DNA of 64,000 nt from Neopestalotiopsis rosae (lineage: Eukaryota > Ascomycota > Sordariomycetes > Amphisphaeriales > Sporocadaceae). Below are positions 23,638-34,349 of this stretch, piece by piece; position 1 is the first letter of the stretch, and every line of letters begins with the position of its first letter. The position numbers were made by a program, and so were the translations under genes. Location: NCBI GenBank assembly GCA_023078685.1, contig JALGAS010000002.1, forward strand, positions 2,790,001-2,854,000. Direction: 5' to 3'. A model generated the notes under the pieces. The model saw only the letters and a list, made by a program, of their open reading frames with translations, searched no databases and was not told the origin of the DNA.

Positions 23638-26273
23638 ATGAAGGTCCCGGATGTGGTCACAGAGATAGGGATGGAGATGGGGGAGTCTCAGAATCAGAGG
23701 GATGCGCGCGTAGAGGCGCTCTGGAAGAAGCTGGACTACCAACACAAGAATGAGCTGGACTGGAAGGCATTGCAGCGTGGGCTCAAGAAGATTGACCACC
23801 GTGAGTGACCAGACAGACACTGCTTAGCTGCTTGATCAAATTGCGAAAAGAGCGATTGGGTCGGTGCTCTCAAGTGTACTGCGCCTAGCTAATGTCCTCA
23901 GCAGCTCTCAAAAATGCCGATGGCATCCTCCAAGAGATTATTAAAGTTGTCGATTCCAACGGGGACGGAAAGATCCAATACGAAGGTAGGCATGGTCCAA
24001 TCGAACAAGCCCAGAGAGCTATATACACGGAATCGGTTGTAGTAATCGTGCGCTTCCAATGGCTCGGCTGACGCCTTTGATCAAACAGAGTTCAGGGTTT
24101 TCGTCGAAGCTGCTGAAAGACAGCTCTACCTCTTGTTCAAGGCTATAGACCATGACAATGATGGAAGACTCGACAAACATGAGCTTCAGGCGGCTTTCCA
24201 GCGAGCTGGTCTGGCCGTTCCGATGCGGCGACTCGGCTCATTCTTCGAAGATATTGACAAGAATAACGACGGCTACATCAGCTATGGTGAATGGAGGTGA
24301 GTTCAGAAAGAGAAGCTCCTTGTAGAGCCTTTCTCACGTTTTCCGTTGATGAACATTGCGACTTGTTGCTATTGCTATCCTTTTGTGATTATTGGTACTT
24401 GGCCAGCTATTCTTTCGGGCCTGTGGCGGATTCGTTCTCACAGGCGTGAAGTGTCTTGTTGTTCGACTTCTCAAATAATGCCTGGTTGGTCTGCCCATGA
24501 GCAATGCTAACTCGTTGTTTGTGCAGAAACTTTCTCCTGTTTATGCCAAACCAGGAAGCTTCCGCGACTCTTCGCGCTGTCTTTACGTTTTATTCGGACA
24601 TTGTGACTGTGAGCTCGGAGGGGGATTCTATGCTCAACGACGACACGCTGCACAGTATAGGTACGACCATTAAATCTCTTATGCTAGCTCTCTTTGGTTC
24701 GATTGTCAGGATTGCCTCTCCTTTGGATCAGGACCACAGCCAGAGCTCGTCTCCCCCACAACCTGCGCAAACGGCAGATAGCTCGCCAACCACCGAAAAT
24801 TCACCACCACTTCGTTCGTCGCAACAAGAGACACACTCCAGCCAAAATAACAGCAGCAGCGCCAGCATGGAAGCAACTGGTCACGAACAATATGCCAGCA
24901 CGGCAAGAGCAACCGCGAGCGCTTTACGAACAACAGCAACATCTGCAACGACTGCGCCAGCCGCACAGAGCAGCGCTACAACAACAGCACGAGGCACTGA
25001 TATCGAACCTGACCTGAGTGAAGAAGAAGAAACTGCCGAGGAAAATTGGCTGATCAAATACCTTCCCGATTCAGGCTACTTTGTCGCCGGTGCAGTCGCG
25101 GGAGGTATTTCACGTACCGCCACTGCTCCACTTGACCGCTTGAAGGTCTACCTTCTGGTCAACACCAAATCGACAAGCCACGCAGCCATCGATGCTGCCA
25201 AGAACGGCAAGCCCATTGCCGCCATAACAAACGCTGCTAGGTCCTTCTGGGGAGCTACGCTGGATCTCTATCGCAATGGAGGTCTCAGGGGTTTCTTTGC
25301 AGGTACGAGATTCTCTCCCACCCAGGTCTGCCTCTCTCGTCCAATTTTCGAGCTAACGTGCCATGTAGGCAATGGACTCAATGTCATTAAAATCATGCCG
25401 GAAACAGCCATGCGAGTAAGTTTTGTGGCAGACTTCAGAAGGGACAACCAGGTGCTGATGATTGCTAGTTTGGAGCCTACGAAGCCGCCAAGCGGACCCT
25501 CGCACAACTCGAAGGTCATGGCGACACCAAACACATCAATCCTTATAGTAAATTTGCCGCCGGAGGCTTGGCCGGCATGACGGCACAGTATGTTGACCAG
25601 TCCATCCTCACTCTGCTAGCCACAGTGACTAACACCACACTACAGATTCTTTGTCTACCCCATGGATACCCTCAAATTTCGGTGCGTCTCCATTCCATGC
25701 TTATCACTGAATATGTGATCATTCTCCCAGGAACCCCGCTGACTTTGGTGTAGTCTTCAATCCGAGTATGTGGCCGGCGGAGCTCGCGGTTACCCCTTGC
25801 TCAAGCAAACTATCACGAAGATGAGGACCGAAGGTGGCCTCAGACCCTGGTACCGCGGAGTTACCATGGGCCTCATCGGCATGTTCCCCTACTCTGCTCT
25901 GGACATGGGAACTTTCGAATTCTTCAAAACGTCTTGGATCACATATCAAGCTAAAAAGCTCGGTGTTCACGAGGAAGACGTGCCGCAACCATCCGGCATG
26001 ATGACTGGCATCATGGGTGCAACGTCTGGAGCTTTTGGTGCTTCGGTCGTGTATCCCCTCAACGTCCTCAGAACTCGACTTCAAACCCAGGGCACTAGCA
26101 TGCACCCAGCTCGCTACACGGGTATCTGGGATGTCGCCCAGAAGACGCTGAAGAATGAAGGTCCCCGTGGCTTCTACAAGGGTCTCGTGCCAAACTTGCT
26201 CAAGGTTGCTCCCGCGCTTAGTATCACGTGGATCGTCTATGAGCGAGCAAAGGACATTATGGAACTTCAATAG
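23638..26273 (+). CDS. Ca2+-regulated mitochondrial carrier, SCaMC/Sal1 type
   Basis: Eight exons: 23638-23800, 23905-23985, 24089-24296, 24527-25302, 25369-25415, 25469-25587, 25646-25681 and 25754-26273. They total 649 residues, all junctions in frame. The N-terminal half is an EF-hand module with three good Ca2+ loops: D71-E82 (DSNGDGKIQYEE), D102-E113 (DHDNDGRLDKHE) and D138-E149 (DKNNDGYISYGE). A Ser/Thr/Gln-rich linker follows. The C-terminal half has three mitochondrial-carrier repeats, with PLDRLK in repeat 1, PMDTLKFR in repeat 2 and PLNVLRTR in repeat 3 (Asn in place of the acidic residue). This architecture is that of the ATP-Mg/phosphate carriers of the inner mitochondrial membrane, whose yeast member is Sal1. 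The exact substrate is inferred from the family. The EF-hands would make transport respond to cytosolic or intermembrane Ca2+. Confidence 0.93.
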
Positions 26274-27218
26274 ACGGCATACGCCATCATGAAAGAAGAC
26301 GAAGACAGATGGCACATGAGAAGTGAAGCAAGGCGGAGTTCGCAAAAGAAATGCATAAAAGATGAAACACATGTCGTAGGACCTCGGAGCACAAGCTGGA
26401 AAGCTCACTCAAGGCTACGGGCATCTGGAGGGCCTTGACAATTTGTCTTGGACGGACGGAGGTTTCGACGCAATGGCCTCTGTGTATGAAATAGAGGAAT
26501 GAGAGAGGAACGGAGAAAAGACATGGTCTGGTTTCCATAGAGCCGCTTGATTTGTCACACAACACGGTCACCCCCTACTACATCTTTACATTGTAGACGA
26601 GCAAGGGAGAGAATAAGATGGGACTCGCAGAGGGAGAAAAAAGTTAGATGGAGGCAGAGATTTATAAAGATACCCTTGATATGCAAATACGGAGGGAAAA
26701 ATAAACAAAGTGGATGATAACACTTTTGACATCGAGTGCCGTGAGATTCCCGAAAAGACCGCAGCTTGCATTGACTGTGTCAAGGACGTTTTATGACAAC
26801 AGTGGCCACAAAAGTCACAGAGGTACTTACACATCAATCCTCATTGACCTTCTTGTGGCTGGTTCATGATACTCATTTTGATTTTGCCTGCTCAAAGTAA
26901 GTTTTTAGCTGAACTATGGACTTGATCGCCCACCTCAATCACGCCATTTGTGACATTTTTGCACATTGTGTGTCATCGTGTTTCTGATTTGTTCTAATGC
27001 TACAAGTCCTCTACAGAGAAAGACCTCGGTCTTCCACATGAGAACCGAAACTTGGGCCGAATTAATCTAATGTTCGTGCCCTTTTTTACGACGAAACCAA
27101 AGATAAATGAAACTGAGAACCTGACGAAAACAAGAAAACGAAAACAACCAGACGCCATTGTCCAAACTCCATGCACTCTATCCCAAAATCCACCGCTATA
27201 CACTCTTTCCTTCTCGTA
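26274..27218. other. intergenic between convergent genes
   Basis: Holds the 3' flanks of the carrier (plus) and the Ulp1-family protease (minus). No gene is seen. Confidence 0.65.
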
Positions 27219-30200
27219 TCATAGCTTCAACAGCTTTGCAAGGTCAAAGTCGCCATGGTATCCGCCGTTCATTATCATGGCTGCAATGTTGATCCTCTGT
27301 CGGACCATGTCAATTTCTCTATAGCCACTTGGATCTAAACCGAGTGACAACAGTAGCGAGTTTGTAATGACAAACATTCCGCAGTCGTAGGAATTTGATT
27401 GTACAGGCACTCTGAATGATACCTGCTTCCACTCGTCCTCCTTGAAGAGTGGGCCCAAGAATGCTGCAACGAATGCGAGCACTTTGTCGATTCGGTTCTG
27501 GTCTTGGGATTGGAATGAGTCCACATAAGCAATCTCACGACGCTGTGGACGTACAAAGACAAATGTCCAATGCTGGTGTGCGTTGATGGGTATAATGAGG
27601 GACTCGACATCGAGGAAGTTTTGGGGAGTCAAGCCCCAGACTCGCTTGAGCATACGCTCCTTGCCAGAGACACCTGAGCTTACTAGTGAGTTCCAGAAAA
27701 AGCTGTTCAGGGCCACACACTTTGGCGTGTCCTTTTTCAAAGTAACTCCAGCGGCCCTGTTGATGTAATCGGCTGCATACTGGGTTGCAGCCTGAATGCA
27801 GCTGTCGTTCAACCACACTCTGTCGGGGACCAATCGAAGGAAGTCTCGCTGGCCAAATTCAAGCGGTTCTGGTGGGCAAGTCTTGATAGGCTTGAGCGCC
27901 GTTGATTTTGTGCTTTGGACCCGGTCTTCCCATTTGCCATTTATATTTATGATGACAGGAGCTCGTGCTGCAGAGAGACCAAGGCCTCTCAATCTTGCGT
28001 CGGCTTCTTCGAAGCGTTTCTGCTCTGCCAATTCCTGTTCTTTCTTTTCACGAGCGGCACGAACTTGGTCGTCTTCCGCCAACTTGTGATGATTTGGCTC
28101 AAGAGATGCGCGCCCGCGATATGGCAGCGAGTGGTTGTCCTCATCATCAAAGAACTTTCTGGGGTTTCTGTATGTAGTTCTGGGCCTGGGTCTGGATGCC
28201 TTTGAGAAAACTGAAGCTTTTTGCACACACTCGAGGTTTTGTGCTGTTGTCAGACCACCAGTTCTATACTTGTCCTTCGCGAGGACTCGATCAGTCTCAT
28301 AGATGTAGTTTCTGTCGAAGGCTTCATGGCAGAGCTGCCGTCTGGCTGCATCATGATTCTGCCATTCCTCAGACGAATCGCTGTATTTACGGGCAAGGCT
28401 TCTGGATCGTGACAGGCTCGTGTCTTTTGGAGGATTTGCATCCGAGGACTCATGAACATCTCGAGCTGAAGCAGTGCCATGAGTGGTCGAGGTGATTTGG
28501 TGAGAGGTCGGGGAAGGAGTTGTAGTTTCTTCGTGTTGGCGGGTGTCTGAAGTTGAAGATGTGGTTGCGGGTGTGGTATGGTTATCCGCTGGGGGGATAT
28601 TGCGACTTGTGGATGTATTTATTGCCGTATCCTGCTCCTCCGGCAGGGTGCCATTCTGATTGGCATCGTTGCTTGCGTCATCGAGGAGTCGAAGCTCAGG
28701 AGATTGCAGTGCTGCTTGCGGGGGGTGCTCATTTGTGTTGGGAAAGCTTCCGGGGAGGACCTGGGCGGTTTCCGTATTTTTACTTGTGGCTGATTCCTCG
28801 CGGGCGGAGTCATCGTGATTGGCAGCTCCAGTGAATAGCTGCTGAGGAGGTGTGAAGAGCTTCTGGATGAGAGAAGTGCCAACCGTCCAAAGTTGATTTA
28901 TTATGGCCATGACGAACAGAAGGATTGCCAAGAACGCCTGTGAGAACCGCCACTCCTGATGGTGTGCTTGTTCACTAGCCTGAGCATTGGCTTTCTGAAG
29001 AAGTTGTGCTTCTGACTGACGAAGCTCTTGCAGCTCAAGAGAACTTCTACGAAGAGCCTGCCGCTGCTCGAGAGATGTTTTGCGAAGAGATCGATATGCC
29101 TGTTGATACTCAAGAGAGGTTCTGCGAAGAGGCAATAATGACTGCTTCTGCTCAATAGATGTTCTGAGAAGAGGTCGACGAACTCCTTGCTGCTCAATGG
29201 ATGTACTGAGAAGAGGCTGAGAAAGCCTCTCGAGGCGCCGGCTTGTCAAATATCGAACACAAGGGCGCTCGGAGACAGAATTTTCTGAACCAGTCTTCTG
29301 TGCAGAGGTGGCTAGGCTGGCTTTGGTATGTTCGACTCTCTTGGTCGACAAAGATTGAAGGGAAGGACGCGTCACGGCAGACTGCTCGAGGCTCTGCTTT
29401 CTTGAGTTGAGCCTCTCTTGAAATGCTTTCGTGTCGGCTTTGCACCTTTCAACTAGCTGGAAATGTTTACGCTTCTGTGAGTCGAGCCTTTCCTGGAGTT
29501 GGTTTATGTCGAATGTGTTTAGGCTGACATCGATCTGGGTAGCTTGTCCACTTGTGAAACAGCTGGGACGGAAGCGTTCCGCACGGAATTCCTCTTCACT
29601 TTTGACGGGTGATAGGCTCCCCGCGATAGAGACGTCAGTGTCGGAGTCGCTTGCGGGTTCGTCTACAGGGGCAGTTGCCTGCTTGTGGCGGTTGGGAAGT
29701 GTAGTATAAGCCGATGTGGTAGGCTGAGAAGGAGCACGATTGGCGCGAATGTATAGTCCAGACTCGTTGCTGGTATGATTAGATGAAAGGTGCACCTTCT
29801 GGCGCTTAGAAGAGGGTGCAATATAGGCCGGAGTGGCGACCTGAGCTTTTACAAGTTCGTCTGATGCGGCGAACTGTCGGTATGAGCGCTTAGCGACAAT
29901 TGGCTTGTTCGCGCAGGTGGAAGGTCCAGTGTTAACTTTGGGCTGGAGAGGAGTAGGGAGCACCTTCTGGCGCTTGGAGGTTGAGGGTTCAGTTTCGTTC
30001 GGTGTAGCAAGTTCATCAATCGTGCGCTTAGCGGCGAGTTTAGTGCTCTGTCGAACGGGAGAGTCGCCAGGATAGACGGTCTTGCTTTCTCCAGGAAGCT
30101 GGAAACGGACAGAGTTCGGATTCGGGGCCTTGAAACTATTGATTCCACGGCTCTTGTAGGTACTCAAGTTCGAGGGGGTGCTGCAGCCGCGTGGTTAGCA

Positions 30201-30454
30201 GTTTCCTCCATGGACACCTTCGTGAGTTGCAAGGAGCTATCCAGGACATCTTGACCATGCTATGGGGTCAAAGCATCGAAGGACTTCACATTACAATTTC
30301 TGCTTTTGAAGCAGAGTAGAGTAAGGAGGAAATGACGCGAGAAGTCTACTTACTAGGCGGATTTGAGGTTTCCAACCTCGCGGGCGTTTTGCCGCCCTTT
30401 TTGCCGGGCCTCCCAAGCCGCGATCGAGTGTAAGGCGTAGTTGCTAGTCGACAT
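27219..30454 (-). CDS. Ulp1-family SUMO protease (C48 peptidase), membrane segment predicted
   Basis: Two exons: 30454-30354 and 30180-27219. The 173-nt intron (30181-30353) has donor GTAAGT and an acceptor after GGCTGCAG. The product is 1020 residues. The big exon has no ATG at its upstream end, and splicing to the small exon keeps the frame, which decides the start. The C-terminal 200 residues form a C48 catalytic domain: H904 in AHQHWTF, D921 in AYVDSF, Q961 and C967 in QSNSYDCGMF, with spacing as in Ulp1. The domain matures SUMO or removes it from proteins. The N-terminal 750 residues are low-complexity and basic. They include four 14-residue repeats (356-411) with RRTSLE/RKTSLE cores and a 20-residue hydrophobic segment at about 449-468. 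Yeast Ulp1 works at nuclear pores; the hydrophobic segment suggests direct membrane anchoring here, which is inference. Whether this is the main Ulp1 or a paralogue cannot be told. Confidence 0.88.
29049..29216 (-). repeat. four tandem 42-bp coding repeats in the SUMO protease gene
   Basis: Four in-frame units encode 14 residues each, starting at protein positions 356, 370, 384 and 398, with a partial fifth. The consensus is P/S-L-L/R-R-T-S-I/L-E-Q/Y-x-Q-x-x-x. The units are diverged in DNA, so the repeat is old. Confidence 0.8.
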
Positions 30455-32280
30455 TTTGTCAGTGTTATTGGAAATGGTGAATTTGCGGTTTGCTTCTGTT
30501 GCATGGAACGAAGATGGAAAGAACAAGAGGGAGAATGGGCAGGGCGGAGGTGGGGGAGGGAATTTCAATGGACTCAATGCGCTGGGTGTCAACAGCTCTA
30601 AGCTCAAAGAACGACACCAAAACGCGACGCGTGCCTTCCTCATAAGTGCAGAAGACCATCGCTCCTTCCTTCACTTCAGCGAGCACAGCCAACATGCACA
30701 GACGCCAATGACGAATGAACGATGACCACCAGCCTGGCTCCATCCCGACCCAGCAACGCGGACCACGAGGCGACGGTGTCCCTCCCTCATGGTGCATGAC
30801 AGAGATAGATGGAAGGTTTCTTGCAGCACTCCAACGTCATGAATAGCTTCATCAACGTCTGTCTGGTGGATCTCCTGCATCACAATACTGCCATGCTATC
30901 CCGGCCAATCCCATCCGCAAGTGGCCTGACCTGAAGATTTGACCACAAAGCCATTTCATGACAATTTGCGATGACCTTCCAGCCTGTAATGGCGGCATTA
31001 TTCTTTGGAGGGCGAGTAGTCGTGTCCCAGATAGCCAGGACTGATTTTCCGTTCTGCGTGGCCATTGTAATACGACACTCTCAGGTCCATGCTCGTATAT
31101 TTCATGCCCAGATCAGACACGTAGATGCGGCACCCCGGTCCAGTGCACGCTTCCCGCCAATTCGCAAGCCATTGCTTTCATATTTTCCAGTCCATTCAAG
31201 TATCGTCACATCAATGCCATCATTCCAGAGGGAAGGAACGTCTCTTAGGTCACGTGGAAGCATGGTATTGTAGGTGTCTGGTAGTAGGGGAGAGGGCATC
31301 ATGACAGGGGTTGGTGGTAGGAAACATTTCAAAACAGCACAGCAAAAGCAAGCACACTTACAGGGTCAGCTGACTCGCTGTCTCTACGGAGGCAGCAAGA
31401 GTCTCTGCTCTGTTGTGTCCCTCTCGTTGCGACGACCAAGTGGTCTTGTAGATGAAAGTTGATAAATGGTTGCGGCTCTGGCGCGCAAGGCGAAATGGGC
31501 CGGCGGATCTGCTGCAGGTCGCACCTTGTCGGGGTTGATAAGTTTAAAGTTGGACAGTCGGTCCCAGCATAGCGTAGGTAACATTTGGGTAGCCTAGTAG
31601 GACGGGGAGGCGGCGGCGTTTGGATATTTGGAGAAACGGACAAATGATTTGCTACCTAGCAACTTGACAGTTTTGGACGCTCGGACCAAGTCCACCGTTT
31701 CCGGCCCCCAATAGCCGAGACCAGTCTGGCAGATCAATGGAATGTCAGATGGGCTTGGCACGGCTGCATTTTCATTGTACGTAGCTTCATGCAATTGGGT
31801 CAAAAGGACCACGCTTTGTTCTACCTAGTCTGCATAGGTGCTTGCGTGAATGTTACATATTGGCTAGACAACGTCTATTGAAGTTTCACAGTATTCAATT
31901 CTGTCCATCAGTATTGCATTGATTGGAGACAAAGAAGAGGGAGAAATAGTAATGACATTTGGCCATGAGTTATACACCTTGATCTTTCTACGTTGAGGAC
32001 ATTTTCGAAGCATTTATTTTCTTTTTCTTCCACGGTAAATACAGTAAAACGGCAGCTGGTTTCGAATTTCTCATCTAATCAGATATATACAAGTAGAATA
32101 AATAAAAAAGCTCCGGCACTTCAAGAAATAACAGCTGTATATCAATGCCGTCTCTGGTCGCGGTTTGCACCCAGTGTAATATTCCACGAAAGCAATTAGC
32201 GAAACGCTGAAATGATGCGCGCTCCTAGATATGCAAAAAGAATCCCTCCGCTAGTCAACAATCTCCTCCGGAAGTCTCTT
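30455..32280. other. intergenic, no supportable gene
   Basis: Upstream of the Ulp1-family gene and downstream of the monooxygenase (both minus). Minus-strand frames at 30880-31332 read a little like protein in pieces (for example NGKSVLAIWDTTTR), but stops and frame changes intervene and no splice model joins them. It could be a decayed gene; I do not call one. Confidence 0.45.
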
Positions 32281-34349
32281 CTACAGCTGAGATCGAGTCT
32301 CGCCCAGCTTCTTCGTTACAAAAGCGGAGAAATACTCGTTCAGCGCGTCTACTGTGCCGCTGCCCTCGACCAGGCTGGCAACAATACCGACATAGCCGTC
32401 GGGACGCACGACAACAACACCACCCTTTTCCTCATCGAGACCCATCTTGGCGTGAGCAGCAGCCTTGGCCTCGGGGACGCGGCGATCCCACCGGTCGTCG
32501 GCGTAGACGCAGTCTCGGTAACGAGCAAGAAGCTCAGGGAGGGCCTTGGCAATCTCAATCTTGCTGCGAGGGGCTGCAAAGATCGTGCAGAAGGAGAAGA
32601 AGAGACTGTGAGGGTTGAGGCTGTCGTGGTGAGAAACCTTGTCAAGGTCTGTGCGCTGGAAGGCGCCGAAGAAGGAGTGCTTGTCGGTCAGGTTCTTGGC
32701 AAAGTCCTTGAGTGCCTGTCCGGTAACGGCGGGGTTTCCGGCAAAGACGTAGACGCGGAACGATCCGTTGAGAGGGATCTCCTGCTCGAGATGCACGACA
32801 TTGGCGTCGACAACGCGTGTGACGTTGGCGTTGATCATCAAACGACCGGTCCGCAGCTTGGTGCCCTGAGGGTGGATCAATGGGGACTTTGCAGAGTGAT
32901 CTGGCGACCAGTTGAGCGCATTGGGGCCGTATGCAACTCCGTAGCCACTGGTAAACTCGCATGACTCCTTGAATGTCTTGATAAAGTCATTGTCCTCGGC
33001 GCTCTCGCTTGAGGCTGCTTGAACAGTGTCTGCCGAGGGCTTGGTCGAGAAGAGCTTGGCGTACTTGTTGTCGAAAGCCAGCAGACTCTCCGCAACAGTC
33101 TTTCGCTCTGGCTCGTATGTCTTCAGCAGTTCCCTGTTGGCGAAGCCGGCTTCCACAGCGTGGATCTTCCAGGCAAGGTTGAGCGCATCAAGGAAAGCCG
33201 TGTTCATTCCCTGTCCGGCTTTGGGCTAATGGCGAAATGGTCAGCAGAGAACGTTGCCTAACTGCAGGACGGCACTTACACTGTGGGTGTGGCAAGCATC
33301 ACCACCGAGGAACACCCTGTAGTCCAGAGTGTACTTGTCCGAGATACCTTGACCAATCGGGTAGACAGAGTACCACTCGACTCTTTCCCACTCGATTTCG
33401 TATGGTGCCAGGATTTTCTTTGCCGATGCCTGAACTTCCTCCGCAGTAGCAGTCTTGCGGGGGTTGAAGTCTGGGTCGGTGGATGAAGCAATCTGGATGT
33501 ACAGACGGACCATGTTGTCCTCGCGGGGGATCACCATGATAGAACCATGATCAGAGTGAATAGTACATTTCATCTATTGCTTGTTAGATGAAATTCCGGT
33601 TCAGGGTCGAGAGAGAGTGCTTACCTTGATGTCGGGGAAATCGGTCTTGACAACACCGTCCATAACACCCCACACGTGAGCAATCGGGTCCTTGTGGGTG
33701 ATTCCAATCTTCAATTGATCTCTCACAAACGATCGGGCTCCTTCACCACCAAAGAGGTACTTGGCGCGAATCGTCTCTTCCGAAGTACCGTCAACGTGCG
33801 CTAATTGAACTTCCACGGGGTACTCTGGGTTCTCCTTCTCGTTAGATGTGAAACCAGTGATGGTCCATGGTCTCTCGACCTTGGTGTTGTTCTTCTCGAG
33901 GTCTGCAATGAAAACGCGCTCGATGAGACCCTGGTGGAGGAGAGTGGTAAAGGGGTACCGGGCGTCAATGAAGCTCGGGCAACTCGCCCAGGTGCCTGTC
34001 CGGACAATGCCGCCGCCGTTCTTGGGAGGGTCCCAAAAGGCAACCTCGTAAACTCTTGCAGGCTTGTGAGCCATGATGGCCGACTTCAAGCCCATGTTGC
34101 GCAGGAGATCGAGCGATCTCGGCTGAATGCCGTCAGCACGACCTGTCGGCGTTGGCTCTGATCTGTTGTCAATGTGCTTGATCTTGTATCCCCATCTTGC
34201 CAAACACGTTGATAGCATCAGGCCCACGGGCCCTGCTCCAACAATGACTGAATAATGGTTAGTGAGAGTCTAGGCTCGAAAATGAGTGGTAATCGCCTAC
34301 CGATGTCATACTGGTTTGCAGCCGGCTGCTTTGCCGGTTGTGTCTCCAT
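32281..34349 (-). CDS. phenol 2-monooxygenase-type FAD-dependent hydroxylase
   Basis: Four exons: 34349-34301, 34247-33625, 33573-33280 and 33225-32281. The introns are 53, 51 and 54 nt, and the product is 636 residues. The N-terminus carries the dinucleotide-binding fingerprint [13 protein letters not shown] (G20-x-G22-x-x-G25), followed by [18 protein letters not shown]. The second FAD motif is [17 protein letters not shown], spanning the exon 3/4 junction at about residues 314-330. The C-terminal ~200 residues match the thioredoxin-like dimerisation domain of phenol hydroxylases, with [24 protein letters not shown] and [13 protein letters not shown]. Family enzymes hydroxylate phenolic rings using NADPH and O2, forming catechols. 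The real substrate is unknown, and no catabolic or biosynthetic partner genes are adjacent. It has no targeting signal, so it is probably cytosolic. Confidence 0.93.

Noticed and set aside
30880..31332. Possible decayed WD-like or other pseudogene (NGKSVLAIWDTTTR and neighbours)
   Set aside because: Fragments lie in different frames with stops between them and no consistent splice sites; the resemblance is too short to support a call.
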